From Gemmatimonadota bacterium (GTDB taxonomy: Bacteria; Latescibacterota; UBA2968; UBA8231): a DNA stretch of 64,000 nt. The notes below the pieces were generated by a model. That model was not told the DNA's origin and did no database searches. It worked only from the letters and a program-made list of their open reading frames with translations. Made by a program: the position numbers and the translations under genes. Where the stretch lies: assembly GCA_018673255.1 (NCBI GenBank), contig JABHDC010000253.1:1-64000 (forward strand), read 5' to 3'. This document shows, piece by piece, positions 17,312 to 26,943 of this stretch; position 1 is the stretch's first letter, and every line of letters begins with the position of its first letter.

Positions 17312-18784
17312 ATGAATGACGCGAGAGGACTGACACGCTACGCCGTGTGGGCATTGAGTCTGCTGATGTTGCCCGCAGTGGCCCCAGCTCAGGATTCGAC
17401 GGTCGAAACCCTGAAAGAGCTGCAGGAATTGCGTAAGGAAGTCGAGCGTCGGCGTAACGAGATGCGCCGTGAATTGCAGTTGCTACGGCAAGTTCTCGGC
17501 CACGATGTGGAGCCGGGTCTCGAGGGCGGATACACCTCCACAGGTGGAATGACACCTGACGAATTTGCTGCCGAATTGCGGATTCTGCGGGAAGAGATCG
17601 AACGGCTGCGGGACAAGATCACCCAGGAGCAGCTGGAGGCTCGCCAGGAGCGTTTCAACATCACCGGCATCGTGCGGTCACGGCTGGAATGGTCAGACAC
17701 CGACTTTGTCAGTGGCGATGCGGACGTGCGGCAGTTGCTCCGTTCAAGGATCCTGTTCACGGGTCGCCCCCGGCACGACACAAGGGTGATCCTCGAAATC
17801 CAGGATGGCCGTGACTGGGGTGGCGAAACCGGTTTCGATCCCACCTACGACTCGGATGCCAACCAGATTGATTTCCAGCAGGCCTATGTGGAACTGCAGG
17901 ATATCTATGGCAAGCCTTTATCGATGAGAGTCGGCCGACAGGAGTTGGCCTACGGGAGTCACCATCTGATCGGGCGTGGTGGCTGGGGAAATCGTGGTCG
18001 AGCCTTCGATGGCATCGTTTTTCGATATGGCGAGAAGTCCTTCGTGGATCTGTTTGTCGCCAAGATCGCTGAGCAGGGCGTGAGAGATGAGAATCTTTAC
18101 GGCCTGTTCGTCGACGCGATTCTCAATGAGGGACACCGGGCAGAACCCTACGTGTTCTTCGAGCACGACAAGTCGGCGGGCCCTGAGCGTCTGCTGCGGG
18201 CAACCGGTGGACTTCGTCTGCACGGCTCGGCGACGGGCGAAACGGGCCACACCTTTGGTTATGAACTGGAGGGCATCGGCCAGGCTGGTGAGGTGGCCGA
18301 AGAGGATGTCCTGGCTTACATGGGAACGGCCACATTCCGCTATCGCGGTTCGTCCTGGACCCAGCCGGAAGTGAAGATCGGCTTCGACTACCTGTCGGGA
18401 GATGATGCGCCCCTCGATGGGGAGCGCGAAGCCTTTGACACGCTCTATCCCTCGCGGCACAGGTTCTTTGGTCTGATGGATCTGTTCCGCGACATCCCGG
18501 AAGACACGGGAAATGGCGGCCTGATGGACTTCCGCGTGCAGGGAGATATGTCCGCGTCGGAGACGGTGCGTGTGGGACTGCACGTCCACCACTTCGCTCT
18601 CGCCAAGGGCGAGGAGACCAGCCTGGGCCAGGAGGCGGATGCGGTCGTGACCTATCGATACAGCGACGCAACGACGGTGTATTGGAGTGGGATGATCTTC
18701 GTGCCGAGCGATGGGATGAAGCTGAGTCGTGGCGGTGAAGATCCCGCCTTCAAGACCTTGCTGCAGCTCGAAGTGCGCTTCTAG
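17312..18784 (+). CDS. Outer-membrane beta-barrel, alginate-export-like, with N-terminal coiled coil
   Basis: This 490-aa protein has a signal peptide ending near PAVAPAQ (residue 27). A coiled coil covers about residues 32-65 and 85-115 (LKELQELRKEVERRRNEMR; LRILREEIERLRDKITQEQ). The rest is a beta-barrel of the alginate-export/porin type: RSRLEWSDTDF, RVGRQELAYGSHHLIG and HRFFGLMDLF are typical, and the last residue is Phe, as in outer-membrane barrels. The N-terminal coiled coil may trimerise it or anchor it to the wall. The true substrate is unknown; alginate genes are not nearby. Its TAG stop lies in a CTAG palindrome shared with the stop of the convergent HDOD gene. Confidence 0.78.
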   Translation: MNDARGLTRYAVWALSLLMLPAVAPAQDSTVETLKELQELRKEVERRRNEMRRELQLLRQVLGHDVEPGLEGGYTSTGGMTPDEFAAELRILREEIERLRDKITQEQLEARQERFNITGIVRSRLEWSDTDFVSGDADVRQLLRSRILFTGRPRHDTRVILEIQDGRDWGGETGFDPTYDSDANQIDFQQAYVELQDIYGKPLSMRVGRQELAYGSHHLIGRGGWGNRGRAFDGIVFRYGEKSFVDLFVAKIAEQGVRDENLYGLFVDAILNEGHRAEPYVFFEHDKSAGPERLLRATGGLRLHGSATGETGHTFGYELEGIGQAGEVAEEDVLAYMGTATFRYRGSSWTQPEVKIGFDYLSGDDAPLDGEREAFDTLYPSRHRFFGLMDLFRDIPEDTGNGGLMDFRVQGDMSASETVRVGLHVHHFALAKGEETSLGQEADAVVTYRYSDATTVYWSGMIFVPSDGMKLSRGGEDPAFKTLLQLEVRF

Positions 18785-20919
18785 TCAGCCTGCGGGGCGT
18801 CAAGATTGGGTCCCTGTTGCGTCTTCTGGACCCGCTGGCGCAGGGGCTCGGCCAGTACCTGCGCCAATTCAATCACCTTCTCAATACTTAGATCCAAGCG
18901 CTCGAGCAGCCCGCCCGGGAGGAATGGCGCCAATTGCTCGGGTTCAGGTGGGACGTCCTCGACGGTGGACTCAGGTTCGGGCTTGTCTGCTGCTGGGTCG
19001 GATTCGTCCTTGCCGTCAGCAGGTGGTGCCTGGAGCGTGCCCGCCAGACGACCGAGTGGGAAGGTGGCTCCCGCAGGCAGGGGGAAGATGGCGTTGGTGA
19101 GCAGGTCCGCGATGGCCACCAGGTCGAGCAACGGATCCTGTCCGTCGGTTCGGTGGTGATCGCTGATCACGGCACGAATTGTCTCTCCCAACTGCCATGT
19201 TTCTGCGAGCAGCCCCCCGACGACGGTGTGGTCGGCCCCTCCTGCCACGATCTCCTCCGCCCTGCGCATGGGCACCAGATACTGCTGGCGCTCCAATTCC
19301 TCACAGACGGCTCGATACAACCCCGGGTAGCTCTCAACGAGGGCGACCTTGCCGATGTCGTGCATGACGCCGACGACGAAGGGGTTCTCGTGGTCTCTGA
19401 TCTTGATTCTGGTGACCAGCCCGGCCCGCTCGATGGCCGCCATGGCCACATCATCCAGTTCGAAGGCGTCGTAATCTTTCTGTTGCGCTGGCGTGCGTTG
19501 ATCGGCTTGCAGTGGCAGGGACAACAACTGTGTCAGGTGCCCTACGGCGATACTGTGCGCGCCGAATTCTTCAATCTTGAAGTCGTCGTCGCGGACCGTC
19601 TCAAACGCCCGCTGCACGGCCTCGGAGACGATGATCTCGGAAACGGCATTCTTGCCGAGCAGGACGACAGCCTGGTCGAGTTGTCGAACTTCTCCCCGGA
19701 ATCCGTATGCGGGGGATCGGGCTCGCCGCACGATCTGGGCTGCCGCCAATGGATCGCGTTCGATGACTTCGGCCCAGTGCGCCAGGTCGCTGTCAGGGTC
19801 TCGTGACAGGGTTGCGATCTCATGGAAGACCTGGGGCAGCACGGGCAGGGCAACCGTCGTGCGGATATCGGCTTCCAGGCGGTTGCGGATCTGATCGGGC
19901 GTTGGCAATTGTGATGGTCGACGACTTTCGGCATGGACCAGCACTTCATCGACCAGCAACTGCTGAAAGCTGGCTGCGTCCAGACGACCTCGTTCAAACA
20001 TCTGGACGCCCATGCTGGTCAGGTTCAAGCGCTCACGATCCGTGATCTCATTGTGCTGATCGTAGACGAGTGCCACGTTGAGATCACTGCGCTTGTTGAT
20101 TGACGTCAGGCGTGCCAGGGTCAATCCACTGCCATGCACTTTCGTGGTCAGGATGAGAAGCTTCGTCCGTTGCCCGATCGCACGCAGGGCCCGACTCAGG
20201 TCGCCTGAGTCGTGACCGATGACGACACCGAGTAGGGGTGGTTCCGCGTCGCCGTTGAGTCGCTTGGTTGCCTCGGCTGCGTCGGCCAGCGTATGGAGCG
20301 TGCGTGCGTGTTCTGGTCGTACCAACTGACTTGGGACACTCATTCCGTCGCCGATAACCATCAACGGATAGGTGTCCTCGCGCCGCATGGGATCCTTGGA
20401 TTCAGCGACTTGCCGTGCCAGCTTCTCCGTCTGGCGTTTGAGGATGAAGTCGATGCGCTGCTTCAGTTGCGGTCGAGTGAAGGGCTTGGCGAGATACCCG
20501 TTGACGCCAACCTTGAGGGCCTCGACGACATCCTTCCTGGAGGAGCGGGTGCTGAACATCAGGATGGGCAGGCGTGCATTCTCCACCCGCTCTCGCAGGC
20601 GACGAACCAGTTCGAGCCCATCCATGACGGGCATATTCCAGTTCGTCAGCAGCAGATCGACGACGCGAGCGTCGAGCAGGCCGAGTGCCTCCTGTCCGTT
20701 AGCGGCCAGCATCACGTCGTCGTAGCCCAGATCATCAAGCATCTTGGCGACGATCTTCCGCATGCCTTCTGCATCTTCGACAAGCAGTGTGCGCAAGAGG
20801 TTAAGCCCTGTGCTGCTGAGAGGGGCGGTGATCGTTGAAGATAGTGACGGGACACAAGGGCGCATACCGATATTGACGATCTGGCAGGAGGCGTGTTGGT
20901 TGAGGTCTGTCAGAGCCAA
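18781..20919 (-). CDS. Degenerate receiver domain fused to HDOD domain
   Basis: This protein of up to 712 aa combines a CheY-like receiver (about residues 42-160) with an HDOD domain (about 350-600). The receiver keeps the acidic pair (LLVEDAEG) and the Lys (YLAKPF), but the phosphoacceptor position reads LLLTNWNMPVMDG, Asn instead of Asp, so phosphorylation is not expected. A middle region (about 175-330) looks like a second alpha/beta domain. The HDOD part keeps GVMHDIGKVAL and ADHTVVGGLLA. HDOD proteins act in signalling, often with motility or cyclic-di-GMP. The start is uncertain: the ATG at 20919 gives a 40-residue leader, and an internal ATG at 20865 is possible. The C-terminal 110 residues are Pro/Glu-rich. 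Confidence 0.82.
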   Translation of the reverse strand: MALTDLNQHASCQIVNIGMRPCVPSLSSTITAPLSSTGLNLLRTLLVEDAEGMRKIVAKMLDDLGYDDVMLAANGQEALGLLDARVVDLLLTNWNMPVMDGLELVRRLRERVENARLPILMFSTRSSRKDVVEALKVGVNGYLAKPFTRPQLKQRIDFILKRQTEKLARQVAESKDPMRREDTYPLMVIGDGMSVPSQLVRPEHARTLHTLADAAEATKRLNGDAEPPLLGVVIGHDSGDLSRALRAIGQRTKLLILTTKVHGSGLTLARLTSINKRSDLNVALVYDQHNEITDRERLNLTSMGVQMFERGRLDAASFQQLLVDEVLVHAESRRPSQLPTPDQIRNRLEADIRTTVALPVLPQVFHEIATLSRDPDSDLAHWAEVIERDPLAAAQIVRRARSPAYGFRGEVRQLDQAVVLLGKNAVSEIIVSEAVQRAFETVRDDDFKIEEFGAHSIAVGHLTQLLSLPLQADQRTPAQQKDYDAFELDDVAMAAIERAGLVTRIKIRDHENPFVVGVMHDIGKVALVESYPGLYRAVCEELERQQYLVPMRRAEEIVAGGADHTVVGGLLAETWQLGETIRAVISDHHRTDGQDPLLDLVAIADLLTNAIFPLPAGATFPLGRLAGTLQAPPADGKDESDPAADKPEPESTVEDVPPEPEQLAPFLPGGLLERLDLSIEKVIELAQVLAEPLRQRVQKTQQGPNLDAPQAD

Positions 20920-20960
20920 CGTCTGCCGACGTCATCCACACTGTTCAGGAGTCCCATGCC

Positions 20961-21731
20961 ATGGCTTCCGCTAAGATCACCTTCCTCGGACACGCTTCTT
21001 TCCGCTTCGAGTCGGAGAAGGGGACGGTCATCTATTTCGACCCGTGGCTGGATGCCAATCCCACGGCCACGATGAAGGTGTCGCAGATCCGCAAGGCGGA
21101 CATCGTCATCGCCTCGCATGGTCACAATGACCACTGCGCCGATGCCTTCAATATCTGCCAGCGGACCAGGGCGAAGTTCGTCGGCGGGTACGAGATGTGC
21201 ATGGTCGCTGATGCACACGGTCTCAAGTTGGGCTCGCGAGCTGTGCCGCTGAATCCTGGGGGGACCACGAAGATCAAGGATGTCAGCATTACGATGACGC
21301 AGGCGATCCATTCTCTTTCGTTGTCACCCAATCTCAACAAGGGTGCGACGCCCGAGGATGGCTACTATCGGCCGGATGGCTCGGTGAGTGGATTTGTGCT
21401 GGCCTTTGACAATGGGATCACCCTCTACGACAGTGCCGACACCTGTCTCTTTTCGGACATGCAGCTCATTGGTCAGATGCACGGGCCCCAGATCGCGATC
21501 CTCCCCGTAGGCGGGAAGTTCACCATGGGCGTACGCGAAGCGGCGCGTGCGGCCAGTCTGATCCGGCCGGATATCGTGATTCCCTGCCACTACGGGGAGA
21601 CCCTTCACCAGCCCGCCGATATCGACGAGTTGAAGCGCGGCGTGGAATTCCTCTCGGCCAATACACGAGTCGAAGAGCTGAAAGTCGGCCAGACGCTGAC
21701 CTACACCGGCAGCCAGAGTCGTATCAGTTAA
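20961..21731 (+). CDS. UPF0173 metal-dependent hydrolase (metallo-beta-lactamase fold)
   Basis: This 256-aa protein belongs to the UPF0173/YtkL group of the metallo-beta-lactamase fold. It shows the metal ligands SHGHNDHCADA near residues 53-63, the later TQAIHS, SADTCLFSDM and PCHYGE, and the early FLGHASFRFE typical of UPF0173. Function in this group is not established. Family members are usually about 230 aa, so this one is slightly long. It diverges from the HDOD gene (41 bases between starts) and precedes the efflux operon. Confidence 0.85.
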   Translation: MASAKITFLGHASFRFESEKGTVIYFDPWLDANPTATMKVSQIRKADIVIASHGHNDHCADAFNICQRTRAKFVGGYEMCMVADAHGLKLGSRAVPLNPGGTTKIKDVSITMTQAIHSLSLSPNLNKGATPEDGYYRPDGSVSGFVLAFDNGITLYDSADTCLFSDMQLIGQMHGPQIAILPVGGKFTMGVREAARAASLIRPDIVIPCHYGETLHQPADIDELKRGVEFLSANTRVEELKVGQTLTYTGSQSRIS

Positions 21732-21786
21732 ACGGCGGCGACACACCGGACGTCGAATCACTGAGTTTGGGCTGGCATCTTCGCAG

Positions 21787-21814
21787 TTGCTAAGGAGCAG
21801 TCGGCCCATAACTT
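21787..21814 (+). promoter_or_regulatory. Possible promoter of the efflux operon
   Basis: TTGCTA at 21787-21792 and TAACTT at 21809-21814 are 16 bases apart. They sit directly before the palindromic operator, where a bound repressor would block transcription. The -10 match is modest. Confidence 0.35.
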
Positions 21815-21817
21815 CGA

Positions 21818-21837
21818 TACTGACTGACCAGTCAGTA
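21818..21837. promoter_or_regulatory. TetR-type palindromic operator upstream of the efflux operon
   Basis: TACTGACTGACCAGTCAGTA reads as a near-palindrome: arms TACTGAC (21818-21824) and GTCAGTA (21831-21837), with a nested ACTGAC/GTCAGT pair. Such TGACTGAC-type palindromes are bound by TetR-family repressors of RND pumps. It lies 21 bases before the tetR start, so autoregulation of the whole operon is the simplest reading. Confidence 0.75.
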
Positions 21838-21858
21838 CCACTTTCTCGTGCGGAGCGA

Positions 21859-22455
21859 ATGACCGACACGTTGACCACCGCCCAGGCCCGGCGCCGACAC
21901 AACATCGTCCGTGCCGCAGAGCACCAATTCGCCGAACGGCGCTTTGACGAGGTGCTGATGGCTGAAGTTGCTGCCGAGGCCGGCGTCGGCAAGGGCACAC
22001 TCTATCGGTATTTCGAAGACAAGGAGACCCTCTATTTCGCCGTCGTCATGGAGGGCTTCGAGGCGCTCATCGAACGACTGCGCGGGGCCGATACCACCGG
22101 TGATCCAGTCGAACGTCTGCAACAGACGGTGGCCAGCATCGTCGGGTATCTGCGTCGGGACCGCTTCTTCTTTCGTCTCATGGGGCGCGACGAGGGAGAG
22201 GGGCAGCGACGCCGAAGCTTCAGAGCCGAATGGAAGCAGCGTCGTGCAGCGCTCATCGACGAGGTCGCCCAGATCCTGCAAGACGGGGCTGCGGCCGGCG
22301 TTTTTGAGATTCGGCATCTGCACACGGACGCCCAGCTGCTGCTGGGCATGGTCCGTACGTGCATGCGATTCAACGAGCAGGGACTCGACGACGAACAGGT
22401 CGTTGCTGAGATCATGCGCATCTACACACGCGGCATCTGCCGCGATGATGCCTGA
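21859..22455 (+). CDS. TetR family transcriptional repressor of the efflux operon
   Basis: This 198-aa protein has the TetR N-terminal HTH: AEHQFAERRFDEVLMAEVA then AGVGKGTLYRYFEDKETLY at about residues 17-60. The C-terminal ligand-binding half is variable, as usual. The ATG at 21859 is preceded by GGAG; an in-frame ATG at 21787 would place the operator inside the gene. It is the first gene of tetR-MFP-RND-RND-tolC, with 21 bases to the next gene, and very likely represses the operon through the palindrome upstream until a pump substrate binds. Confidence 0.88.
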   Translation: MTDTLTTAQARRRHNIVRAAEHQFAERRFDEVLMAEVAAEAGVGKGTLYRYFEDKETLYFAVVMEGFEALIERLRGADTTGDPVERLQQTVASIVGYLRRDRFFFRLMGRDEGEGQRRRSFRAEWKQRRAALIDEVAQILQDGAAAGVFEIRHLHTDAQLLLGMVRTCMRFNEQGLDDEQVVAEIMRIYTRGICRDDA

Positions 22456-22476
22456 CTACGAAATGGGACATGGGCA

Positions 22477-23778
22477 ATGAGGCAGCAACACAGTGACAAG
22501 CAGCCGCGCAGCTTGACGTATCTGCGCCTGATTCTTGGCAGTCTTGCAGTCGTTGCATTGCAGGCCTGCGGTGGATCGGAAGAGGAGGGCGGCAGTCGCC
22601 CTTCAGGCGCTCAGCGCGGTGCATGGGGTGATCGCTCTGGCGGTGGTGCAACCGCATCGATCCCGGTCAAGACCGAGGCCGTCGAGCGTGCCGAAATGAC
22701 CAGCTACATCGAGACCCATGCACGCCTGGAAGCCGAACGCTGGGTCGACGTCGTCTCCCGCACGCAGGGCCTGGTGGAGCGATTGGCGGTTGAAGAGGGT
22801 GACGAGGTCCAGGCTGGTGATGTACTGGTGCAACTGGACAAGAGTGAGCTCAAACTGCAGATGGAGCAGGCCCGTGTTACCCTGGAGGGAGCCCAGGCGA
22901 GACACGATCGGGCCGAGGCTCTGCATGAACGGCAGCTGGTCAGTCAGGAAGAATTCGAGGATGCCATTCACCAGTTGCAGAATGCCGAAGTCAACCTGAA
23001 GGCGGCCCGCCTCCAGCTTGAGTATGCCGACGTGCGCGCGTCGATCGCCGGCGTGGTGATGGTGCGCAATGTCGAGCAGGGCGATCTGGTGCGGTCGAAT
23101 GAGGTTGTGTTTTCCGTCGCGGATCTGGAACCGCTGCAGGCACGGATCCGCGTGCCGGAGAAGCGCATGACCCAGCTGCGCAAGGGCCAGGAGGCGCGTG
23201 TCACTGTCGATCCCGTTCCCGATCGGGTATTCCCTGCGCAGGTACGAATGATCAGCCCTGGTGTCGACCCCACCAGCGGGACCGTGAAGGTGACCCTCGA
23301 CATCCCATCCAATGGCATGCTGCGGCCCGGCATGTTCGCCACGATCCGCATCGTCACCGATCGCCGGCCCAATGCACTCGTCATCCCGAAGAAGGCGCTC
23401 GTATTGGAAACGGACGAGGAGGATGTTTATGTCGTGCGCGAAGGGAAAGCGGAACGGGTCCAGGTCGATCTCGGGTACGTAGATGGTGATCGCGTGGAAG
23501 TGCGCGGCGGGCTGCGGCCCGGTGACCAGGTCGTCACCGTCGGCCACGAGGGCCTGAAGGAGGGTGCCAGTGTGAGAGTCGTAGGGGCTGACACTTCCCA
23601 CGAAGCGCCGGCGTCGGTCGATGCCGGTGGCCGGGAACAACGCGCCTTGCCCGACTCAGCGACTTTCATCGCCCGGGCCAAGGAGCGCGGCCTGAGTGAT
23701 GAAGATGCCGCGGCGCGATATACGGCAATGAAGAAACGGATGGCGGAGGGGGGCGGCAGTAGCCGAGGCGGTCGATGA
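22477..23778 (+). CDS. RND efflux membrane fusion protein (lipoprotein)
   Basis: This 433-aa periplasmic adaptor links the inner-membrane pumps to the TolC-type channel. It has a lipoprotein signal with Cys at residue 31 (LAVVALQAC). A biotinyl-lipoyl-like domain (SRTQGLVERLAVEEGDEVQAG) is split by a helical hairpin (about 120-165). Beta-barrel and membrane-proximal domains follow (GMFATIRIV, VIPKKALV). The Gly/Ser-rich stretch after the Cys and the last 60 residues are low in complexity and extend past the usual end. Its stop overlaps the start of the first pump gene (ATGA). It is the only adaptor for two pumps in this operon. Confidence 0.9.
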   Translation: MRQQHSDKQPRSLTYLRLILGSLAVVALQACGGSEEEGGSRPSGAQRGAWGDRSGGGATASIPVKTEAVERAEMTSYIETHARLEAERWVDVVSRTQGLVERLAVEEGDEVQAGDVLVQLDKSELKLQMEQARVTLEGAQARHDRAEALHERQLVSQEEFEDAIHQLQNAEVNLKAARLQLEYADVRASIAGVVMVRNVEQGDLVRSNEVVFSVADLEPLQARIRVPEKRMTQLRKGQEARVTVDPVPDRVFPAQVRMISPGVDPTSGTVKVTLDIPSNGMLRPGMFATIRIVTDRRPNALVIPKKALVLETDEEDVYVVREGKAERVQVDLGYVDGDRVEVRGGLRPGDQVVTVGHEGLKEGASVRVVGADTSHEAPASVDAGGREQRALPDSATFIARAKERGLSDEDAAARYTAMKKRMAEGGGSSRGGR

Positions 23779-26700
23779 AGCTCGTCGATTTCTCCACGAC
23801 TCGACGCGTGACCGTGGCGATGATCATGGTCGCCGTTGTCGTTTTCGGGACCGTGGGATTCTCACGGCTGTCTCTCAATCTGCTGCCGGACATCACCTAC
23901 CCGACGATCACCGTACGGACCGAATACGCTGGCACAGCGCCGGCGGAGATGGAGCGTCTGATTACGGAACCCGTCGAAGGGCTGGTCGGTGTTGTCAGCA
24001 ATGTGGTCCGTGTGACCTCCGTCTCACGACCCGGGCTGTCGGATGTCATCGTCGAGTTCGGGTGGGGCACCCAGATGGATTTCGCCGCCCTGGACGTGCG
24101 GGAGAAACTCGACCTGCTGAATCTCCCGCAGGATGCAACGAAACCGGTCCTGTTGCGCTTCGATCCCTCTCTGGATCCAGTGATGCGCATCGCGCTCTAC
24201 GGTGGCAACAGCCTGATGGAATTGCGCCGTGTCGCCGAGGAGCGCATCCGTCTGGATCTGGAGAGTCTGGAAGGCGTGGCGGCGGTTCGCGTCCAGGGGG
24301 GGCTCGAAGAGGAGATTCACGTCGAAGTCGAAACCCATCGCCTCGCGAGTCTGGGGATCCCGATATCGCAAGTGACCCAGCGCCTGGCGGCGGAGAATGT
24401 GAATCTCACCGGTGGTCTGCTGAGGGACGGTGAAGCCGAGTTCCTCGTGCGCACGCTCAACGAATTCACCGACCCCGAATCGATGATGGATCTCGTGGTT
24501 GCCGAGATCGGTGGCGCACCGGTGGTGCTGGCTGATGTGGGCCGCGTGGTCCGCGGGCACCGGGAGCGTGATGTGGTGACGCGGATCAATGGTCGGGAAG
24601 GTGTAGAGATTGCCATCTTCAAGGAAGGTGACGCCAATACGGTCTCCGTGTCGTCGACCATCAAGGAGCGACTGGGCGACTTCTCGCAGCGATATGCTGA
24701 CCTGCTGGGCGATGCCGAGGTCAATATCGTCGTCGATCAGGCGATCTTCATCGAACAGTCCGTCAGCGAGGTCCTCTCGACGGGCCTCATCGGTGGCCTG
24801 TTGGCTATCATCGTGCTCTTCCTGTTCCTGCGGGATCTCAAGAGCACAGTGATCATCGGTCTGTCGATTCCCATCTCGGTGGTGGCCACATTCTTCCTGA
24901 TGTATAGCACCGATGTGAGCCTCAATATCATGTCGCTGGGTGGATTGGCGTTGGGCATCGGCATGCTGGTGGACAGCTCGATCGTCGTCCTCGAGAATGT
25001 CCAGCGCTACCGCGATGAGGGGCGCGACGCGCTCGCCTCGGCTCGAGGCGGGACCAGCGAGGTCGCGCAAGCTGTCATCGCGGCGACATTGACGACGATC
25101 TGCGTTTTCGTACCGATCGTCTTCGTGGAAGGTGTCGCCGGTCAGTTGTTCCGCGACCAGGCGCTGACCGTGACCTATTCGCTGGTGGCGGCGCTCTTCG
25201 TTGCGCTTATGCTGCTGCCCATGCTCTCATCTATCGCGCTGAGACCTCTTGAGAAAGAGGAAGGGGGCGACCCTGATGCGATCATCGTGCGTGGTCCGGC
25301 GGCTCTGCTTGGTCTGGTCGGGCGCCTGCTGCGAAGTGCAGGGCGCTTTATCCTGCTGCTGCTGACACCGGCCCTCTGGATCTTCGATCGAGTCTATGGC
25401 ACGACAGAACGGGCATACCTGCCGCTCCTGCGGTGGGCTCTGGCGCACCGTCTTGTTACCCTGGGTGTCTTCGCCTTACTGAGCCTGGGTGTCCTGCAGA
25501 AGGGCCGCTCCCTGGGAGTGGAACTGATCCCCGAAATGAGTCAGGGCGAGCTTCTCGTGGACCTCGAATGGCCTGCGGGCACACCCCTTGAGGCCACTGC
25601 ATCTCAAGTGGCTCGAATCGATGATCATCTGAGGGACCTGCGAGGCATCACGACCGCCTTCAGTCTCGTGGGTGCCAGTGGCCAGACCGGCGGCTACGCG
25701 GATGAGAAGAAGGAGAATCTGGCGCAGACCTTCATCCGCATGGCGGCCGGTTCGACCAAGGCAACGGAGGAAGAGACGATGGCCGAGATCCGCGGCCTGC
25801 TCTCCGACGTGCCGGATCTCAACTTCAAATTTTCGAGGCCATCCTACTTCTCCTTCCGAACGCCGATCGAAGTCGAAGTGACCGGTTACAGTCTGACGAC
25901 ACTGCAACAACTGGCGGCACAGGTCGTGGAGCGCATGCGCCAGATTCCGGGACTCGTCGATGTGCGGTCCAGTGCGGAGGGGGGACAACCGGAGATCCAG
26001 ATCCTCTTCGACCGACACCGTGTGGCTGAGTTGGGGACGACGATTCTGGCGATCGGCAATCTGCTGCGGAACAAGCTTCAGGGAGAAGTCTCCACCGAGT
26101 TGATCCAGCAGGATCGTCGCATCGATGTGCGTGTGCGTGCAGTCGAAGATGAGCGGCAGAGCGTTGAGGATCTTCGTCGCATGATCATCAGCCCTGCAAG
26201 CTACCCCGTGCCGATCCCTCTGGAAGCGGTTGCCGAGGTCATCGTCGTGGAAGGGCCGGCGGAGATTCGGCGTCTCGATCAGGAGCGGGCCGTCCTGATC
26301 ACGGCGAATCTGAGTGGCAGAGATCTGGGATCAGCCGTCGCCGATATCGAGGCATCGACGGCGAATCTGGCCCTGCCCGATGGCTTCAGCATCGGTGTGG
26401 GGGGGCAGAATGAGGAGATGGTGCGCAGCTTCGACAGCATGAAGTTCGCACTGACCCTGGCGGTCTTCCTCGTCTATCTCGTTATGGCTTCGCAATTCGA
26501 ATCCCTCCTGCATCCCCTCGTGATCATGTTCACGATCCCTCTGGGATTGGTGGGGTCGGTTCTGGCCTTGCTGCTGACCGGATCCACGATCAGTGTCGTC
26601 GTCCTCATTGGATTGATCATGCTGGCCGGAATCGTGGTGAATAATGCCATCGTACTCGTCGACTACATCAATCAGCTGCGTCGTCGCGAGGACGGCCTGG

Positions 26701-26927
26701 CGAAGGTTGCCGCCGTGCTCGAAGCGGGCCGGTTGCGATTTCGGCCGATCCTGATGACGACGTCGACGACCGTACTGGCACTGCTGCCGATGGCACTCGG
26801 CCTCGGCGAGGGGGCTGAAATCCGAGCGCCCATGGCGATCACCGTCATCGGTGGACTGCTCGTGTCGACGATTCTGACCCTCGTTGTGATCCCTGTGGTC
26901 TATACGATCCTTGATCGCTCGAAATGA
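23775..26927 (+). CDS. RND efflux pump subunit 1 (AcrB/HAE1 family)
   Basis: This 1050-aa inner-membrane transporter exports hydrophobic compounds using the proton gradient. It has the RND pattern of one N-terminal helix (VTVAMIMVAVVVFGTVGF), a large periplasmic domain, six helices, a second periplasmic domain and five helices. Helix 4 carries GIGMLVDSSIVVLENVQRY; Asp is present, and the second Asp of AcrB (VDDA) is Ser here. The N-terminal YPTITVRTEYAGTAPAEME and C-terminal IVVNNAIVLVDYINQLRRR are typical. It overlaps the adaptor gene and is followed by a second, different RND gene 16 bases later. Confidence 0.93.
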   Translation: MKLVDFSTTRRVTVAMIMVAVVVFGTVGFSRLSLNLLPDITYPTITVRTEYAGTAPAEMERLITEPVEGLVGVVSNVVRVTSVSRPGLSDVIVEFGWGTQMDFAALDVREKLDLLNLPQDATKPVLLRFDPSLDPVMRIALYGGNSLMELRRVAEERIRLDLESLEGVAAVRVQGGLEEEIHVEVETHRLASLGIPISQVTQRLAAENVNLTGGLLRDGEAEFLVRTLNEFTDPESMMDLVVAEIGGAPVVLADVGRVVRGHRERDVVTRINGREGVEIAIFKEGDANTVSVSSTIKERLGDFSQRYADLLGDAEVNIVVDQAIFIEQSVSEVLSTGLIGGLLAIIVLFLFLRDLKSTVIIGLSIPISVVATFFLMYSTDVSLNIMSLGGLALGIGMLVDSSIVVLENVQRYRDEGRDALASARGGTSEVAQAVIAATLTTICVFVPIVFVEGVAGQLFRDQALTVTYSLVAALFVALMLLPMLSSIALRPLEKEEGGDPDAIIVRGPAALLGLVGRLLRSAGRFILLLLTPALWIFDRVYGTTERAYLPLLRWALAHRLVTLGVFALLSLGVLQKGRSLGVELIPEMSQGELLVDLEWPAGTPLEATASQVARIDDHLRDLRGITTAFSLVGASGQTGGYADEKKENLAQTFIRMAAGSTKATEEETMAEIRGLLSDVPDLNFKFSRPSYFSFRTPIEVEVTGYSLTTLQQLAAQVVERMRQIPGLVDVRSSAEGGQPEIQILFDRHRVAELGTTILAIGNLLRNKLQGEVSTELIQQDRRIDVRVRAVEDERQSVEDLRRMIISPASYPVPIPLEAVAEVIVVEGPAEIRRLDQERAVLITANLSGRDLGSAVADIEASTANLALPDGFSIGVGGQNEEMVRSFDSMKFALTLAVFLVYLVMASQFESLLHPLVIMFTIPLGLVGSVLALLLTGSTISVVVLIGLIMLAGIVVNNAIVLVDYINQLRRREDGLAKVAAVLEAGRLRFRPILMTTSTTVLALLPMALGLGEGAEIRAPMAITVIGGLLVSTILTLVVIPVVYTILDRSK

Positions 26928-26943
26928 CGGTAGGGACAATCAC

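Noticed and set aside
24024..25070. 348-aa open frame on the minus strand inside the first RND gene
   Set aside because: It is antisense to a well-supported RND transporter and has no recognisable motif.
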